The notes beneath the pieces were generated by a model, which ran no database searches, had not been told where the DNA came from, and saw only the letters and a list, made by a program, of their open reading frames with translations. Below, in pieces: positions 35,394 through 44,576 of a DNA stretch of 64,000 nucleotides. The position numbers were made by a program, and so were the translations under genes. Position 1 is the stretch's first letter. Every line of letters begins with the position of its first letter. This stretch comes from Parahoeflea olei. GTDB lineage: Bacteria; Pseudomonadota; Alphaproteobacteria; Rhizobiales; Rhizobiaceae. The stretch spans positions 1-64,000 of the forward strand of contig NZ_LQZT01000007.1 in NCBI RefSeq assembly GCF_001703635.1, read 5' to 3'.

Positions 35394-36386
35394 TTATTCG
35401 GTGGCGATGATCCGATCGACCAGGTCCTTGCCATACGTGCCGTAATACTGCTCGTAGGCAGTTTCCAGCGCCCCCTGAAATGCCGCCTTCTGCTCCTTGC
35501 TGAGTTCCCCGACGGTCATGCCTTCGGCCTTGAGCTGTTCGACGCCTGAGCTTTCGACACCGTCGACGAAAGCGCGCATCGCCGCGACGGCTTCGGTCGC
35601 GCCCTTGCGGAAGATCTCCCGGTCTTCCTCGGACAGGCCGTCCCAGAACGGCCGCGAAACGAGGAACACGGTCGGCGAATAGACATGGCCTGAGAGGGTG
35701 AGATAGGTCTGGACTTCGGAAAGCTTGGCCGAGGTGATCACCGACAGCGGGTTTTCCTGGCCGTCGATCGTGCCCTGCTCAAGCGCGCCGATGACCTCCG
35801 GCCAGGCCATCGGCGTGGGCGCGGCTCCGAGCGTCTCGAAGGCGGTGATGTGCGTGGGGTTCTCCATCGTCCGCAGCTTCAGGCCGGAGATGTCCGCCGG
35901 GGTTTCGATGGCGTTGCGGTTGTTGGTGATGTGGCGGAAGCCCTGCTCGCCCCAGGCGATGGCGACCAGCCCGACATCGTCGAACTTCTTGAGGATCTCC
36001 TGCCCCACCGGTCCGTCGAGAACCCGGCGCGCATGGCCGAGGTCGCGGAACAGGAACGGAATGTCGAAGACCCCGGCTTCCGGCACGAAATTGGACAGGG
36101 TGCCGGATGAGACGATCGTCGTTTCGACGGTGCCGAGCTGAACGCCCTCGATCACTTCCCGCTCGCCGCCCAGGCCCGAGGACGGAAAATGCCGGAAGGC
36201 GTAACGCCCTTCGCTCTCCGCCTCCACGAATTCCTGCCACCGTGCGGCCGCGACCCCGTAATGCGATGTCGGCGCCAGCGCGTAGCCGAGCTTGATTTCC
36301 TGTTGCGCGGATGCCGCCGTGGCGAGCCCCCACAGCGTCGCCGCGGCAAGCGTGGCGCGCACGAACTGCCTTCCTGTCTTGAGCAT
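35394..36386 (-). CDS. dctP: TRAP transporter solute-binding protein, second system
   Basis: This 330-residue DctP protein has a Sec signal (ATLAAATLWGLATAASAQ) and the mature start EIKLGYALAPTSHYGV. The family core includes DIPFLFRD, GLKLRTMENPTHITAF and APTPMAWPEVIGALEQGTIDGQENP, where the Arg and the DGQENP motif are typical of sugar-acid and carboxylate receptors. The ATG is preceded by GGAGGAG. It lies between an IlvD-type dehydratase and the two permease genes. Confidence 0.92.
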   Translation of the reverse strand: MLKTGRQFVRATLAAATLWGLATAASAQQEIKLGYALAPTSHYGVAAARWQEFVEAESEGRYAFRHFPSSGLGGEREVIEGVQLGTVETTIVSSGTLSNFVPEAGVFDIPFLFRDLGHARRVLDGPVGQEILKKFDDVGLVAIAWGEQGFRHITNNRNAIETPADISGLKLRTMENPTHITAFETLGAAPTPMAWPEVIGALEQGTIDGQENPLSVITSAKLSEVQTYLTLSGHVYSPTVFLVSRPFWDGLSEEDREIFRKGATEAVAAMRAFVDGVESSGVEQLKAEGMTVGELSKEQKAAFQGALETAYEQYYGTYGKDLVDRIIATE

Positions 36387-36441
36387 GATCTTTCTCCTCC
36401 CTGTGTGTGATGTGTGGACGGGGCGTCCCCGGGCGCCCCTG

Positions 36442-38115
36442 CTATCCGGTGACGGCTCCCTCGTTGGCGGGGCTTGCAAGCGCGGCGAACTTGGCCAGCA
36501 CGCCGCGCGTGTAGCGCGGTGCCGGCTGGCGCCACGCGCGCCGTCGCCGATCGATCTCTTCTGCCGGCACGTCGAGCTGAAGCAGGCGGCGATCGGCATC
36601 GATGGTGATCTGGTCGCCCTCCTCGACCAGCGCGATCGTTCCGCCGACAAAGGCCTCCGGCGTGACATGGCCGACGAGCATGCCCCAGGACCCGCCGGAA
36701 AAGCGGCCGTCGGTGATCAGGCCGACCTTGTCACCGAGCCCGCGGCCGACAATCGCCGAGGTCGGCGCGAGCATTTCTGGCATGCCGGGACCGCCCTTCG
36801 GACCGAGATAGCGCAGCACCAGCACGTCGCCGGGCCGGATCGCACCGGACAGGATGGCGTCGAGTGCGGACTGCTCGTCATTGAAGACACGCGCCGGGCC
36901 GGTGATCGAGGTCGATTTCAGGCCGGTGATCTTGGCGACCGCGCCGCCCTCGGCGAGATTGCCGCGCAGGATCGCCAGATGGCCTTCCTGGTAGAGCGGG
37001 GCATCGACCGGGCGCACCACATCCTGACCTTCGGGCGGGTGGTCGGGCACATCGGCGAGTTCGTCCGCAATCGTCCTGCCGGTGATCGTCATGCAGCCGG
37101 GATTGAGCAGGCCGGCATTGAGCAAGAGTTTGAGCACCTGGGGAACGCCGCCCTGCCGGTGCAGGTCGACCGCCATGTAACGCCCGGAGGGCTTGAGGTC
37201 GCAGATGACCGGCACCTTCTTGCGGATGCGCTCGAAATCATCGAGCGTCCACTCGACTTCGGCAGCATGACAGATGGCGAGATAGTGCAACACGGCATTG
37301 GTCGAGCCACCGGTCGCCATCACCAGCGCGATGGCATTCTCGACGCTTTCGCGGGTGATGATGTCGCGCGGCCTGATGCCCTTCCTGACCGCTTCGACCA
37401 GCACGGTGGCCGACGCCGCCGCCGACGAGCGTTTCTCCTCATCGACATTGGCCATCAGCGAGGAACCGAGCAGCGACATGCCCAGCGCCTCGAAGGACGA
37501 ACTCATCGTGTTGGCCGTGTACATGCCGCCACAGGCGCCGGTGCTCGGACAGGCGTGCCGTTCGATGCCGTCGAAATCCTCCTGGCTCATGTGGCCCGCC
37601 TTGATCGCGCCGACCGCCTCGAAGGCCGAGACGATCGACAGGTCGTTGCCCTTCCAGTTCCCCGGCTTGATGGTGCCGCCATAGACATAGACCGCCGGCA
37701 CGTTCGCCCGTGCGATCCCGATCATGCCGCCGGGCTTGTTCTTGTCGCAGCCGCCGATCACGAGAACGCCGTCCATCCACTGTCCCTGGACGGTGGTTTC
37801 AACGCAATCGGCAATCACCTCGCGCGAGACGAGGGAGTACTTCATGCCTTCGGTGCCCATCGACATGCCATCGGAGATGGTGGGGACGCCGAACATCTGG
37901 GGATTGGCGCCGGCAGCCCTGATCGCATCCGCTGCGGCATCAGCCAGCGGCTGAAGCCCGGCATTGCAGGGCGTGATGGTCGAGTGCCCGTTGGCGATCC
38001 CGATCATGGGCTTGTCGAAATCCTCGCTGCGATAGCCGAGTGCCCGGAACATCGCGCGATTGGGCGAGCGTTCGACGCCTTTGGTGATCATGCTCGATCG
38101 CAGGTCCTGCGGCAC
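36442..38115 (-). CDS. ilvD: IlvD/Edd-family dihydroxy-acid dehydratase
   Basis: This 557-residue dehydratase has iron-sulfur cysteines in [10 protein letters not shown] and [18 protein letters not shown]. Other family motifs include [13 protein letters not shown] and GRFSGGSWG. Its length and motifs fit IlvD (valine/isoleucine synthesis) well, but it heads a TRAP operon and is divergent from a LysR gene. It may therefore be a catabolic copy acting on a sugar acid. GTG at 38115 has a GGGAGGG ribosome site 6 nt upstream and is preferred over a TTG 17 codons earlier. Confidence 0.88.
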   Translation of the reverse strand: MPQDLRSSMITKGVERSPNRAMFRALGYRSEDFDKPMIGIANGHSTITPCNAGLQPLADAAADAIRAAGANPQMFGVPTISDGMSMGTEGMKYSLVSREVIADCVETTVQGQWMDGVLVIGGCDKNKPGGMIGIARANVPAVYVYGGTIKPGNWKGNDLSIVSAFEAVGAIKAGHMSQEDFDGIERHACPSTGACGGMYTANTMSSSFEALGMSLLGSSLMANVDEEKRSSAAASATVLVEAVRKGIRPRDIITRESVENAIALVMATGGSTNAVLHYLAICHAAEVEWTLDDFERIRKKVPVICDLKPSGRYMAVDLHRQGGVPQVLKLLLNAGLLNPGCMTITGRTIADELADVPDHPPEGQDVVRPVDAPLYQEGHLAILRGNLAEGGAVAKITGLKSTSITGPARVFNDEQSALDAILSGAIRPGDVLVLRYLGPKGGPGMPEMLAPTSAIVGRGLGDKVGLITDGRFSGGSWGMLVGHVTPEAFVGGTIALVEEGDQITIDADRRLLQLDVPAEEIDRRRRAWRQPAPRYTRGVLAKFAALASPANEGAVTG

Positions 38116-38185
38116 TGGCTGCCCTCCCTCGGCTGGCTGGTGAGCCAAAGCATAAGCGGCAACCAAGTAATTCTGGAAATAGATT

Positions 38186-38197
38186 TATCATATGATA
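38186..38197. promoter_or_regulatory. Palindrome in the ilvD/LysR divergent promoter
   Basis: TATCATATGATA is a perfect 12-bp palindrome in the AT-rich 114-bp gap between the divergent ilvD and LysR genes. The gap is much more AT-rich than its surroundings, and LysR regulators commonly bind such sites in divergent promoters. Binding is inferred. Confidence 0.5.
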
Positions 38198-38229
38198 TTA
38201 GGTCGTATTGCATATTAATCGAGATACTC

Positions 38230-39144
38230 ATGGAACTGCGCCAGCTCCGCCACTTCGTCGCCGTTGCCGAAGAACTGCATTTCGGCAGGGCCGCGGAACG
38301 GCTGCACATGACACAGCCGCCGCTGAGCCAGAGCATTCAGGCGCTGGAAGCCGACCTCGGCGTGCAACTGTTCGTGCGCACCAAGCGCACGGTGCGGCTG
38401 TCGCCGATCGGCAAGGAGTGGCTGCCCTATGCGCGGCGGGTGCTGGGCGAAGCGACGACGCTTCCCGAGCTGGCCCGGCGGCTGTCCCGCGGCGAGGTCG
38501 GCACGCTGCACCTGGCCTTTGTGAGCTTCGTTGGCTACAGCTTCCTTCCGCGGCTGGTCAGCCGCTTCAAGCACGCCTTCCCCGAGGTGGACATCGAACT
38601 GAACGAAGCGACCAGCAACGTCCAGATCGACGGCCTGCTTGCGGGCGAACTCGATATCGGCCTGATGATCCCGCCGCCGAACCGGGCCATGCCGGCCCCG
38701 CTCGGCTATGTGCCGATCAGTTCGGAGGAACTGGTCGTGGCCATGCCGACCACGTGGTTGGAGGTCGGCGATCCCGCGCACGCGACCGGCACCGTCTCCT
38801 TCGATCGCCTCAGGGGCAAGCCGCTCATCCTGTTTCCGCGGACCGGGGCGCCCGTTCTTCACGATCTCGTCACCCGCCTTTACGCCGACTTCGGCGCGCA
38901 TCCCGTCATCGGCCAGCGCGCGATGCAGATGCAGACCATCATCAATCTGGTGGCGGAAGGATTGGGGCTTGCCTTCGTGCCGAGCTCGATGTGCAGCCTG
39001 TCACCGGCCGGCGTCACCTATCTTCGGCTGCGGGAAAGCGCCCCGACGATCGAAGTCGGGATGGGCTGGCGCCCGGAAGAGGCTCCCGAACTGGTGCGCA
39101 AGTTCGTCGCCTTCGTCGCGGACGAAATCGCGAGACCGATGTAA
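38230..39144 (+). CDS. LysR-family regulator of the ilvD-TRAP operon
   Basis: This 304-residue protein starts with a classical LysR HTH (MELRQLRHFVAVAEELHFGR, then TQPPLSQSIQALEADLG) followed by an effector domain. It has features of the CatR/BenM-type subgroup such as LFVRTKRTVRLSPIG. The ATG at 38230 sets the HTH at residue 1; the longer in-frame extension upstream runs antisense through ilvD and is not real. Its divergent position suggests it senses the substrate or an intermediate of the ilvD-dctPQM pathway. Confidence 0.92.
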   Translation: MELRQLRHFVAVAEELHFGRAAERLHMTQPPLSQSIQALEADLGVQLFVRTKRTVRLSPIGKEWLPYARRVLGEATTLPELARRLSRGEVGTLHLAFVSFVGYSFLPRLVSRFKHAFPEVDIELNEATSNVQIDGLLAGELDIGLMIPPPNRAMPAPLGYVPISSEELVVAMPTTWLEVGDPAHATGTVSFDRLRGKPLILFPRTGAPVLHDLVTRLYADFGAHPVIGQRAMQMQTIINLVAEGLGLAFVPSSMCSLSPAGVTYLRLRESAPTIEVGMGWRPEEAPELVRKFVAFVADEIARPM

Positions 39145-39197
39145 AGGACCCTTGACAAGGACATGCTTGCGCGATCTTATGTAAAGGACACTTTACA
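39140..39197 (+). promoter_or_regulatory. Promoter with two spaced XRE-type operators
   Basis: Two similar inverted repeats lie 40 bp apart: 39140-39157 (TGTAAAG-GACC-CTTGACA, imperfect) and 39180-39197 (TGTAAAG-GACA-CTTTACA, perfect 7-bp arms). A TTGACA -35 element (39152-39157) overlaps the first, and a weak -10 (TCTTAT, 39175-39180) touches the second. The pair precedes a membrane protein/XRE operon, so the small HTH protein probably represses its own promoter. Confidence 0.65.
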
Positions 39198-39209
39198 CGA
39201 GGTGACACC

Positions 39210-39608
39210 ATGACTGATACCACCACTCCCGCCGCGCTCGCGCGGAACATGATCCCGGCCTTCCTGAGCATGCTGGCCTATGCCCTGGTGCTGATGGTCT
39301 CGCTGCGCCTGCTGGCCGGCGGCATCGACAACCGGGTCCAGGAAATCGCGGTGACGCTCGCGCCGATGGTCCCGGCCGTGCTTCTCTGCGCCTCGATCAT
39401 CGGCGTGATCCGGAAGCTCGACGAGATGCAGCGCAGGCTTCAGCTCGAAGCCTTCTCGCTCGCCTTTGCGGGCACCGCACTCATCACGTTCAGCTATGGC
39501 TTCCTCGAGAATGTCGGCTTTCCGAAACTGTCGGCATTCGCCGTCTGGCCGGTGATGTGCGGCCTTTGGATGGCGGGCCTCGTGCTCGGGCACCTGCGCT
39601 ACAAATGA
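39210..39608 (+). CDS. Four-helix membrane protein paired with an XRE regulator
   Basis: This 132-residue protein has about four hydrophobic segments (residues about 14-36, 46-64, 82-100 and 105-127) joined by a short charged loop RKLDEMQRRLQLE. I do not recognise a family. It overlaps the downstream HTH gene by 4 nt. Such membrane protein/small XRE pairs are common in bacteria, and the membrane partner may tune the regulator or be its main target. Confidence 0.7.
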   Translation: MTDTTTPAALARNMIPAFLSMLAYALVLMVSLRLLAGGIDNRVQEIAVTLAPMVPAVLLCASIIGVIRKLDEMQRRLQLEAFSLAFAGTALITFSYGFLENVGFPKLSAFAVWPVMCGLWMAGLVLGHLRYK

Positions 39609-39793
39609 ACAACCGCATTCAGGAACTGCGGACAAAGCGAGGCTGGTCGCAGGCGGATCTGGCGACTAGGCTCGACGTCTCGCGGCAGACGGTCAACGCT
39701 CTCGAGCGGGGCCGCTACGACCCCAGTCTTCCTCTGGCGTTCAGGATCGCAAGCCTGTTCGAGCTTTCGATCGAAGACATCTTTCGCCCGTGA
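39605..39793 (+). CDS. Small XRE-family HTH regulator
   Basis: This 62-residue protein consists essentially of one Cro/CI-type HTH (NNRIQELRTKRGWSQADLA, then VSRQTVNALERGRYDPS). It ends SIEDIFRP, typical of the YozG-like single-domain regulators. The ATG overlaps the stop of the membrane protein gene (ATGA). It probably binds the two TGTAAAG inverted repeats upstream of the operon. Confidence 0.88.
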   Translation: MNNRIQELRTKRGWSQADLATRLDVSRQTVNALERGRYDPSLPLAFRIASLFELSIEDIFRP

Positions 39794-39998
39794 CGGGCAC
39801 GATCGGACCATCGGAGCCGATTGCCCGTCCCAGAAGAGGATCGCCGCGAGCGGGCCTTGCATGCAGCTCCCGGAAGCCGGCTTTTGAGCGCGCCTTCGCG
39901 AACTCCGACCGCCGCGCCAGGGCGGCGACCGATGCCAAACCGGGCTTCGGTGATATAAGATCCGCCTTTCCGTCTTCCCCACAGGGTGGCTTGAGCCG

Positions 39999-40598
39999 AT
40001 GCAGAACACCACGAGAGCCCGAATCATCGCCGCGGCAGACGCGCTTTTCTACGAGCACGGGCTTCGAAGCGTGAGCGTCGACGCCATCGCCGAGCGGGCG
40101 GAGGTGACCAAGCGGACGCTCTACTACCATTTCAGGAGCAAGGACGAACTGATCGCCGCCTATCTGGCCGACAAGGACGGCCCGACGGCGCAACGCTATC
40201 GCCGCTGGCTCGGCGCGGACGATCGCCCGCTGGCGGATCGCATCCTGCGCCTGTTCTCGGCGCTCGCGGCCCATGCCGAGAAACCGAAATGGCGCGGTTG
40301 CGGCTTCACCCGTGCCGCGGTGGAGCTCGCGGGCCAGCCGGGCCACCCTGCCGTGGCGATGGCGGCCACCCACAAAACGCGCTTCGAGGCCTGGCTCACG
40401 GACGAGTTGCGGACCGCCGGCGCGTCGGACCCCGCGCTTGCGGGACGGCAGATCATGATCCTGCTCGAGGGCGCGATCGCGCAGATGCTCGTGCACCGCG
40501 ACGTGTCCTATGCCCTGGCCGCGGGCAAGGCGGCCGCGTCCATCGCCGCTGCCGCCACAGCAGAGCCGGAAGTGCTGCGCGCCCGCGTCGCCGACTGA
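39999..40598 (+). CDS. TetR-family regulator
   Basis: This 199-residue protein has an N-terminal TetR HTH (IIAAADALFYEHGLRSVSVD, then VTKRTLYYHFRSKDELIAAYL) and a helical ligand domain. About 80 nt downstream is an MFS transporter gene on the same strand, so it may control that exporter or importer. A short GGTATACC palindrome at 40607-40614 lies between the two genes. The 205 nt upstream hold no gene. Confidence 0.88.
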   Translation: MQNTTRARIIAAADALFYEHGLRSVSVDAIAERAEVTKRTLYYHFRSKDELIAAYLADKDGPTAQRYRRWLGADDRPLADRILRLFSALAAHAEKPKWRGCGFTRAAVELAGQPGHPAVAMAATHKTRFEAWLTDELRTAGASDPALAGRQIMILLEGAIAQMLVHRDVSYALAAGKAAASIAAAATAEPEVLRARVAD

Positions 40599-40679
40599 AG
40601 CCGCCAGGTATACCGACTAGTGTATTTCTTCTCTCCGTCCGCGGCTTATCGTCGGCGCCTTCGAGGAGGGAGTCGAGCC

Positions 40680-41891
40680 TTGCCGCACACCGATGCACGA
40701 CCCTGGACGCCGGCGCTGGTGCTGACGCTCATCGCCGCCGCAACAATCCTGTCGCTGTCGATGGGCCTGAGACAGAGTCTCGGCCTTTTCGTGGAGCCGA
40801 TGATCACCGGAACCGGCATCACGCTGGCGTCCTTCGGTTTCGCGATGGCGATCCAGAACCTGGCCTGGGGGATCGGGCAACCGTTCATGGGGGCGCTGTT
40901 CGACCGGCTCGGCGGACGTATCGTCATCGTTTCGGCATCGGTCCTGTATTGTGCGGGTCTGTTCCTGATGGCGACGGGGAGCCGCTTCGGCCTCTATCTT
41001 GGCGGAGGAGTGCTGATCGGCCTGGCGGTGGCGGGGACGTCGCATGGCGTGCTGGTCGGCATCGTCTCGCGGCTTGCGACGCCGGCGGTGCGCGGCACGG
41101 CCGTCTCGATTCTGGCGGCGGCCGGGTCGCTGGGAACCTTCGTGATCGCGCCGGGCGCCCAGGCGATGATCGATCTCTGGTCGTGGAAGGGCGCACTTGC
41201 GGGACTGGCGGTGCTGGCGAGCGTGATGGCGGCGGTGGCGGTGCCGCTCGGCCGGAGCAAGCCGCGCGGACCGGCGGCGTCCCCGGCTGCCAAGGCCAGT
41301 TTCAGGCTCGCCATCGCCGAGGCACTCACCAACCGGGCCTTCGTGATCACGACCCTCGCCTTCTTTGCCTGCGGCTTCCAGCTGATCTTCATCGCCACCC
41401 ATCTGCCCAATTTCGTCGCCATCTGCGGCTTACCGCCGTCGGTCAGCGCGCAGGCGATCGCGCTGATCGGCGTGTGCAACGCCCTTGGCACGCTGGCAGC
41501 CGGCCATCTCTGCCAGCGCTGGGGAAACAGCACGGTGCTCGCGCTCATCTATGCGCTGCGCACTGCGGCGATCGCACTGTTCTTCGTGCTGCCCGTGAGC
41601 GTGGGAACCACCCTGGTGTTCGCCGCGGCGATGGGCTTTTTATGGCTCAGCGTCGTGCCGCCCGTGAGCGGGCTCATCAACAGCCTGTTCGGCCCGGCCA
41701 ATTTCGGCAGCCTTTTCGGCGTGATGTTTCTCAGCCACCAGGTCGGCGCCTTTCTCGGCGCCTGGCTGGGCAGCCTCAGCTTTCAGTGGAGCGGCAGCTA
41801 TTCGCTCGCCTGGATCGCGCTGATCATCGTCGGCACGCTCGCCTCACTGCTGCAACTGCTGTCCACCGGCGGGAGACAGGCCGCCGCGTGA
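40680..41891 (+). CDS. Major facilitator superfamily transporter
   Basis: This 403-residue protein has twelve hydrophobic segments and an MFS A-like motif between helices 2 and 3 (GALFDRLGGRIVI). The N-terminal MGLRQSLGLFVEPM segment resembles the oxalate/formate- and monocarboxylate-type MFS clade. TTG at 40680 is chosen because a GAGGAGGG site lies 9 nt upstream; a GTG at 40620 would add 20 basic residues and lacks a site. The substrate is unknown. It converges with tonB. Confidence 0.85.
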   Translation: MPHTDARPWTPALVLTLIAAATILSLSMGLRQSLGLFVEPMITGTGITLASFGFAMAIQNLAWGIGQPFMGALFDRLGGRIVIVSASVLYCAGLFLMATGSRFGLYLGGGVLIGLAVAGTSHGVLVGIVSRLATPAVRGTAVSILAAAGSLGTFVIAPGAQAMIDLWSWKGALAGLAVLASVMAAVAVPLGRSKPRGPAASPAAKASFRLAIAEALTNRAFVITTLAFFACGFQLIFIATHLPNFVAICGLPPSVSAQAIALIGVCNALGTLAAGHLCQRWGNSTVLALIYALRTAAIALFFVLPVSVGTTLVFAAAMGFLWLSVVPPVSGLINSLFGPANFGSLFGVMFLSHQVGAFLGAWLGSLSFQWSGSYSLAWIALIIVGTLASLLQLLSTGGRQAAA

Positions 41892-41950
41892 AACGACCCC
41901 GACCCGGCCAGGATCATCGCCTCAGGCGCGCCTGTGCGGGATCTCCCCGC

Positions 41951-42844
41951 TCACCTCACACTGAAGCGCACCGGCGCGACGATGGTCCTGTTGACGCCGG
42001 GGGGCGGGGCGGGAACCGGGGACGCGCGGCGCACGAGGGAGAGAACCTCGTTGTCGAGCGCCGGGTAGCCCGATGAGCGCGCGAGCGTGACCGACCGGAC
42101 ATTGCCGGCATCATCGATCGAGAAGCGGACATGGACAGTGCCGCGCTCGCCGCGCCGGCGCGCATCGGCGGGATATTTCTTGCGCCGCTCCAGATGCGCC
42201 ATCAGCCGCGATTGCCAGCGTGCCGGCGACATCGAGGAGACACCGGATGCAGACTGGCGCGCGGCGGTGCGGGCGCCCTCCTTGACCTGGGCCTTGGCCT
42301 GGCGCGTGGCCTGCGAGGCGGCCTGCTGCTGTTGCGGACGGGGCTTCTGCCGGCGCGGTTCAGTCTTCCGGGGTTCGGCCTTGACCACCTCGCGCTTCGG
42401 CTCCGGCGGCGCAGGCCGCGGCAGCGGAATCGGCACCTCGGCCTCGGGAATCAGGGCGACGTCCTCATCGACAGGATCGTCGTCTTCGGCGACCTCTTCC
42501 ACAATCTCCTCGGGCTCGGGTTCGGGCAGGTCCTCGACCACCTCCTCGAAAGGTGTCTCGTCCGGCGTCGGGACGTTTTCGGCGGGTTTGCTCGCCTCTG
42601 CATCCTCCATGGCCTCGGAGATTTCGTTTTCCTGGGTGTCGACCGCTTCCGCTTCATCGGCGAGTTCGATCATGATGGCTGCCGGCGGCGTGGCGTCGGC
42701 GGCGACCATGGGCGCCTCGCGCATCAGCCACAGGGCGGCACCGACATGGGCGGTCAGCACCAACAGGCTGGCGCCGGTCCACAGCGCCGCCTCCATGACA
42801 CGCAGGGCGCGTGTGGCGCCGGTGGGGGGACGGGAGCCGGTCAT
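41951..42844 (-). CDS. tonB: TonB energy transducer
   Basis: This 297-residue protein has a single N-terminal membrane helix (about residues 20-42). A periplasmic linker begins very Glu/Asp/Pro-rich and then turns Lys/Arg/Gln-rich. The C-terminal TonB domain includes ERRKKYPADARRRGERGTV and SSGYPALDNEVLSLVRRASP. It transmits proton-motive force from ExbB-ExbD to the TonB-dependent receptors encoded upstream. Its start overlaps exbD by 4 nt. It is the last gene of the heme-uptake run. Confidence 0.93.
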   Translation of the reverse strand: MTGSRPPTGATRALRVMEAALWTGASLLVLTAHVGAALWLMREAPMVAADATPPAAIMIELADEAEAVDTQENEISEAMEDAEASKPAENVPTPDETPFEEVVEDLPEPEPEEIVEEVAEDDDPVDEDVALIPEAEVPIPLPRPAPPEPKREVVKAEPRKTEPRRQKPRPQQQQAASQATRQAKAQVKEGARTAARQSASGVSSMSPARWQSRLMAHLERRKKYPADARRRGERGTVHVRFSIDDAGNVRSVTLARSSGYPALDNEVLSLVRRASPVPAPPPGVNRTIVAPVRFSVR

Positions 42845-43374
42845 GGCACCACGGGACTGTCGGCGCCGGACGGGCCAGACGTGGCGGCACTGTCGCCCTC
42901 GCCCTCGACCGCGCCGGGTGCATTCTCGTCCGCGGACGGAACTGAAGCGGGCTGCTGCGTCTTCTCAAGCCCGACCAGCGCGATCTTCAGGTAGCCCGAC
43001 TGCCGCAGCAGGTTCATCACCTCCATGAAGTCGCCATAGTCGACGCCGCGGTCGGCACGCAGGAAGATGCGGGCTTCCTTGTCGCCTTCGGTCAGCACGT
43101 CGATTGCCGCGCCGAGCGCTTCCCGCGCGACCGGATCCTCATCCAGATGCAGCGTCAGGTCCGGTTTCAGCGTCACGTAGAGCGGCTTGTCGGGCCGCTC
43201 CGCCGGCTTCGCCGCCGCGGCCGGCAGATCGACATTCACGTCGACGGTCGCCAGCGGCGCCGCCACCATGAAGATGATGAGCAGCACCAGCATGATGTCG
43301 ATGAAGGGAACGATGTTGATGTCGCTGTTTTCTTCGGGCAGCGCGCCCGCGTTCCTGCGAATGCCTCCGGCCAT
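42841..43374 (-). CDS. exbD: ExbD biopolymer transporter
   Basis: This 177-residue protein has the single helix INIVPFIDIMLVLLIIFMVA containing the essential Asp, followed by the periplasmic domain (FLRADRGVDYGDFMEVMNLL). The C-terminal tail of about 35 residues is rich in Ala, Glu, Pro and Ser and extends beyond typical ExbD. It works with ExbB (5 nt upstream) and TonB as the energising complex. Confidence 0.93.
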   Translation of the reverse strand: MAGGIRRNAGALPEENSDINIVPFIDIMLVLLIIFMVAAPLATVDVNVDLPAAAAKPAERPDKPLYVTLKPDLTLHLDEDPVAREALGAAIDVLTEGDKEARIFLRADRGVDYGDFMEVMNLLRQSGYLKIALVGLEKTQQPASVPSADENAPGAVEGEGDSAATSGPSGADSPVVP

Positions 43375-43379
43375 GTCGT

Positions 43380-44564
43380 CTACTCCGCCGCCGCAGCCGT
43401 GGCTTCACCGGAGCGCTCCGGCGTCCGGGACTGCTCCACCGCAAAGGACGCAGCGGGAGTTGCGCTCCGCACCGGCACCTTGCGCAGGTCGAGATCGAGG
43501 CTCACCAACTGTTCCACGCCCGATGCGGCATCGGCAAGCAGTTGGCCGTAGCCGGCGATGCTTCTCGCAAACAGGTTGTAGATGATCACGGCCGGAATGG
43601 CCGCGACCAGGCCGATGGCGGTGGCGAGCAGCGCCTCGGCGATGCCCGGCGCGACGACGGCGAGATTGGTGGTCTGCGCCTCAGAGATGCCGATGAAGGA
43701 ATTCATGATGCCCCAGACCGTACCGAACAGGCCGATGAAGGGGGCGGTCGAGCCCACCGTGGCCAGAAGGCCGGTGCCGCGCGACAGTCGCCTCCCCGCC
43801 TGCGCCTCGATGCGGGCAAGCCGCGCGCCGAGGCGCTCCTTGACGCCGTCATTGCCGGCATGGTCGAGGGCTGCGGACGAGCGCTCCAGTTCATGCTCGG
43901 CCGAGCGCACCATGAACGCGGCAGGACCGCCCCGGCCGGCGAGCCGGTGTGCGGCATCCGCGAGCGTGGACGCGGAAGCAATGACGGCGACCCCGCGTCT
44001 TGCGCGCGCCTTGGCGCAGGCGATCTCGATGGTCTTGGCCGCCCAGACCGTCCAGACGGCGAGCGAGCCGAGCGCGAGACCGATCATGACGGTCTTCACC
44101 ACCCAGTCGGCCGCCATGAACATGCCCCAGGGCGACAGGTTGTGCGGCAGGCTGGCGTCGGGCTCGGCGTTCAGGAGGTGCGAGACGGCACCGGCCGGGT
44201 CCTCAAGGAAAGTCGGCGCAGGCGCGACCGGCCCGGCGATATCGGCCGGTGCATCGGCGCCGCCGGTTTGGACTTCCGGCTCCGCGCCCTCGTTCGGGAC
44301 GGGCGCAGGCGGCACCGACCGGGCGTCATCCGTGGGAGCTGTGATTTCGGCTTGCGCAGGCGACGCGGCTCCGGCGGCGTCCTGGTCCGCGGGGACAGCG
44401 GGGACTGCGGGGACTGCGGGCGCCACCTGCCCGCTCGCGGCAGGGGCAGGGGCCGGCTCCTGCGCGGTCGCGGAGACCGGGCCGCCAAAGATCAGCGACG
44501 CGGCGAGCAGCAGGGAAAGGCAAAACCCGCTCAGGCGGCGGTGAGGCTTGGTGATGTCGGTCAT
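43380..44564 (-). CDS. exbB: ExbB proton channel subunit with long periplasmic N-terminal extension
   Basis: This 394-residue protein has a signal peptide ([19 protein letters not shown]) and a disordered Pro/Ala/Val-rich segment (about residues 35-120). The MotA/TolQ/ExbB core follows, with [20 protein letters not shown] and [17 protein letters not shown]. The extension, common in Hyphomicrobiales ExbB, is about 120 residues longer than the enterobacterial protein. It lies 12 nt after the Rrf2 gene. It drives TonB for the two upstream receptors. Confidence 0.93.
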   Translation of the reverse strand: MTDITKPHRRLSGFCLSLLLAASLIFGGPVSATAQEPAPAPAASGQVAPAVPAVPAVPADQDAAGAASPAQAEITAPTDDARSVPPAPVPNEGAEPEVQTGGADAPADIAGPVAPAPTFLEDPAGAVSHLLNAEPDASLPHNLSPWGMFMAADWVVKTVMIGLALGSLAVWTVWAAKTIEIACAKARARRGVAVIASASTLADAAHRLAGRGGPAAFMVRSAEHELERSSAALDHAGNDGVKERLGARLARIEAQAGRRLSRGTGLLATVGSTAPFIGLFGTVWGIMNSFIGISEAQTTNLAVVAPGIAEALLATAIGLVAAIPAVIIYNLFARSIAGYGQLLADAASGVEQLVSLDLDLRKVPVRSATPAASFAVEQSRTPERSGEATAAAAE

Positions 44565-44576
44565 TCCAGTGTTCCT

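Noticed and set aside
36292..38229. In-frame N-terminal extension of the LysR gene over 600 codons
   Set aside because: It is antisense to ilvD and dctP; the LysR HTH begins at the ATG at 38230.
41923..41934. Palindrome CAGGCGCGCCTG between convergent MFS and tonB genes as a terminator
   Set aside because: It has no loop and no T-run; GC-rich palindromes of this size are expected by chance here.
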